DNA of 5,622 nt from Calditrichota bacterium (GTDB lineage Bacteria; Calditrichota; Calditrichia; RBG-13-44-9; J075). The stretch spans positions 1 through 5,622 of the forward strand of contig JAJRYW010000650.1 in the NCBI GenBank assembly GCA_024275555.1, in the 5' to 3' direction. Below, piece by piece: positions 5,114 through 5,622 of the stretch (positions are counted from its first letter, which is position 1; every line of letters starts with the position of its first letter). The notes below the pieces were generated by a model that made no database searches, was not told where the DNA came from, and was given only the letters and a program-made list of their open reading frames with translations. The position numbers and the translations under genes were made by a program.

Positions 5114-5622
5114 ATGAGCAAACCAGACCACTATATTGTCCGTCACCCGGTTAGCGAGGAGATTAAAGTCAAGCGCTCTCTTTTCATTGGCCATCTGGCC
5201 CCGGCGGCGACAAAGGAAGAAGCTGAGCAGATTGTTGCCGGCTTCCGGCGCCGCTATCATGATGCGACTCACAATTGCTATGCCTACCGGGTCGATCAGG
5301 ATCAATTCCGCTATTCGGATGATGGGGAACCCTCCGGAACCGCCAGTAAACCCATTCTGCAAATTATTGATAAATATGGTCTCATCCAGGCGGTTTTGGT
5401 TGTTACCCGCTATTATGGCGGCATAAAATTAGGCGCCGGAGGGTTAGTTCGCGCTTACAGCGGAGCAGCCGAGGCGGTGGTTCAAAAAGCGGAATTGGAA
5501 AAATATGTTTATTATCATTCCTGTAAAATTGAATTTCCCTATAATTCCACCCGTATGATTCATCATCTTCTGGAAAAATACCGGGGTATGCTGCTGAACC
5601 CGCAGTACGGATCTGTGGTTAC
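5114..5622 (+). CDS. yigZ: YigZ/IMPACT family protein, N-terminal part
   Basis: The reading frame is open from ATG at 5114 to the right edge (169 codons plus two bases), so the C-terminus is missing; full-length family members are about 200-210 residues. Residues about 16-125 are the conserved IMPACT N-terminal domain (UPF0029): KRSLFIGHL (20-28), YHDATHNCYAYR (48-59), YSDDGEPSGTASKPIL (67-82) and VVTRYYGGIKLGAGGLVRAY (96-115) are its signature blocks. The segment from about 136 is the start of the C-terminal DUF1949 ferredoxin-like domain. The mammalian relative IMPACT regulates the translation kinase GCN2; the bacterial role is unsettled, with translation-related or RNA-binding roles suggested by fold. 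It is cytoplasmic, has no signal peptide, and is transcribed away from the envelope genes by its own promoter. The start is chosen because it directly follows that promoter and gives the usual family N-terminus; there is no clear Shine-Dalgarno. Confidence 0.95.
   Translation, partial: MSKPDHYIVRHPVSEEIKVKRSLFIGHLAPAATKEEAEQIVAGFRRRYHDATHNCYAYRVDQDQFRYSDDGEPSGTASKPILQIIDKYGLIQAVLVVTRYYGGIKLGAGGLVRAYSGAAEAVVQKAELEKYVYYHSCKIEFPYNSTRMIHHLLEKYRGMLLNPQYGSVV

Noticed and set aside
5108..5362. Minus-strand 84-codon frame, and a plus-strand frame from 5136, over the YigZ gene
   Set aside because: Both overlap the unmistakable YigZ/IMPACT signature blocks encoded in the frame starting at 5114.

Overview
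The window looks like a chromosomal piece of a Gram-negative bacterium. Three of the five proteins carry recognisable export signals and two of these are lipoproteins, which implies an envelope with a periplasm. The mix of a HEAT-repeat/cyclophilin lipoprotein, an exported chalcone-isomerase-like protein and an RMDN-like TPR protein, with mixed GC, suggests a lineage around Calditrichota/KSB1/Ignavibacteria or the wider Bacteroidota-like (FCB) assemblage. That placement is an impression from protein style only and is of low certainty.

Layout, left to right. Positions 1-420 hold no convincing gene; they contain AT-rich sequence, a degenerate direct repeat, several small hairpins and, at the right end, a very GC-rich stem-loop that sits just past the stop codon of the leftward genes and probably ends their transcript. 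Four genes on the minus strand follow (transcribed right to left): a 688-residue HEAT-repeat lipoprotein with a C-terminal cyclophilin-type peptidyl-prolyl isomerase (4705-2639), an orphan 232-residue lipoprotein (2610-1912), a 204-residue exported chalcone-isomerase-like protein (1800-1186) and a 250-residue exported TPR protein resembling regulator-of-microtubule-dynamics (RMDN/FAM82) proteins (1173-421). The first two are 28 bases apart and the last two 12 bases apart. A 111-base gap with a triple ACGTTTG repeat separates the pairs, so this may be two small operons or one with an internal promoter.

A 408-base divergent intergenic region (4706-5113) follows, containing a 9-base tandem repeat with an inverted partner and a good sigma70-like promoter reading right. 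That promoter drives a YigZ/IMPACT-family protein that runs off the right edge.

Taken together, the leftward genes look like envelope functions (protein folding or scaffolding, unknown periplasmic binding, TPR-mediated interaction), while the rightward gene is a cytoplasmic housekeeping-type protein. I see no mobile element, CRISPR array, tRNA or rRNA, and no strong evidence of a new defence or biosynthetic system. The items most worth a second look are the chalcone-isomerase-like/RMDN-like gene pair with its repeat-bearing upstream region and the intergenic repeat element at 4871-4963.
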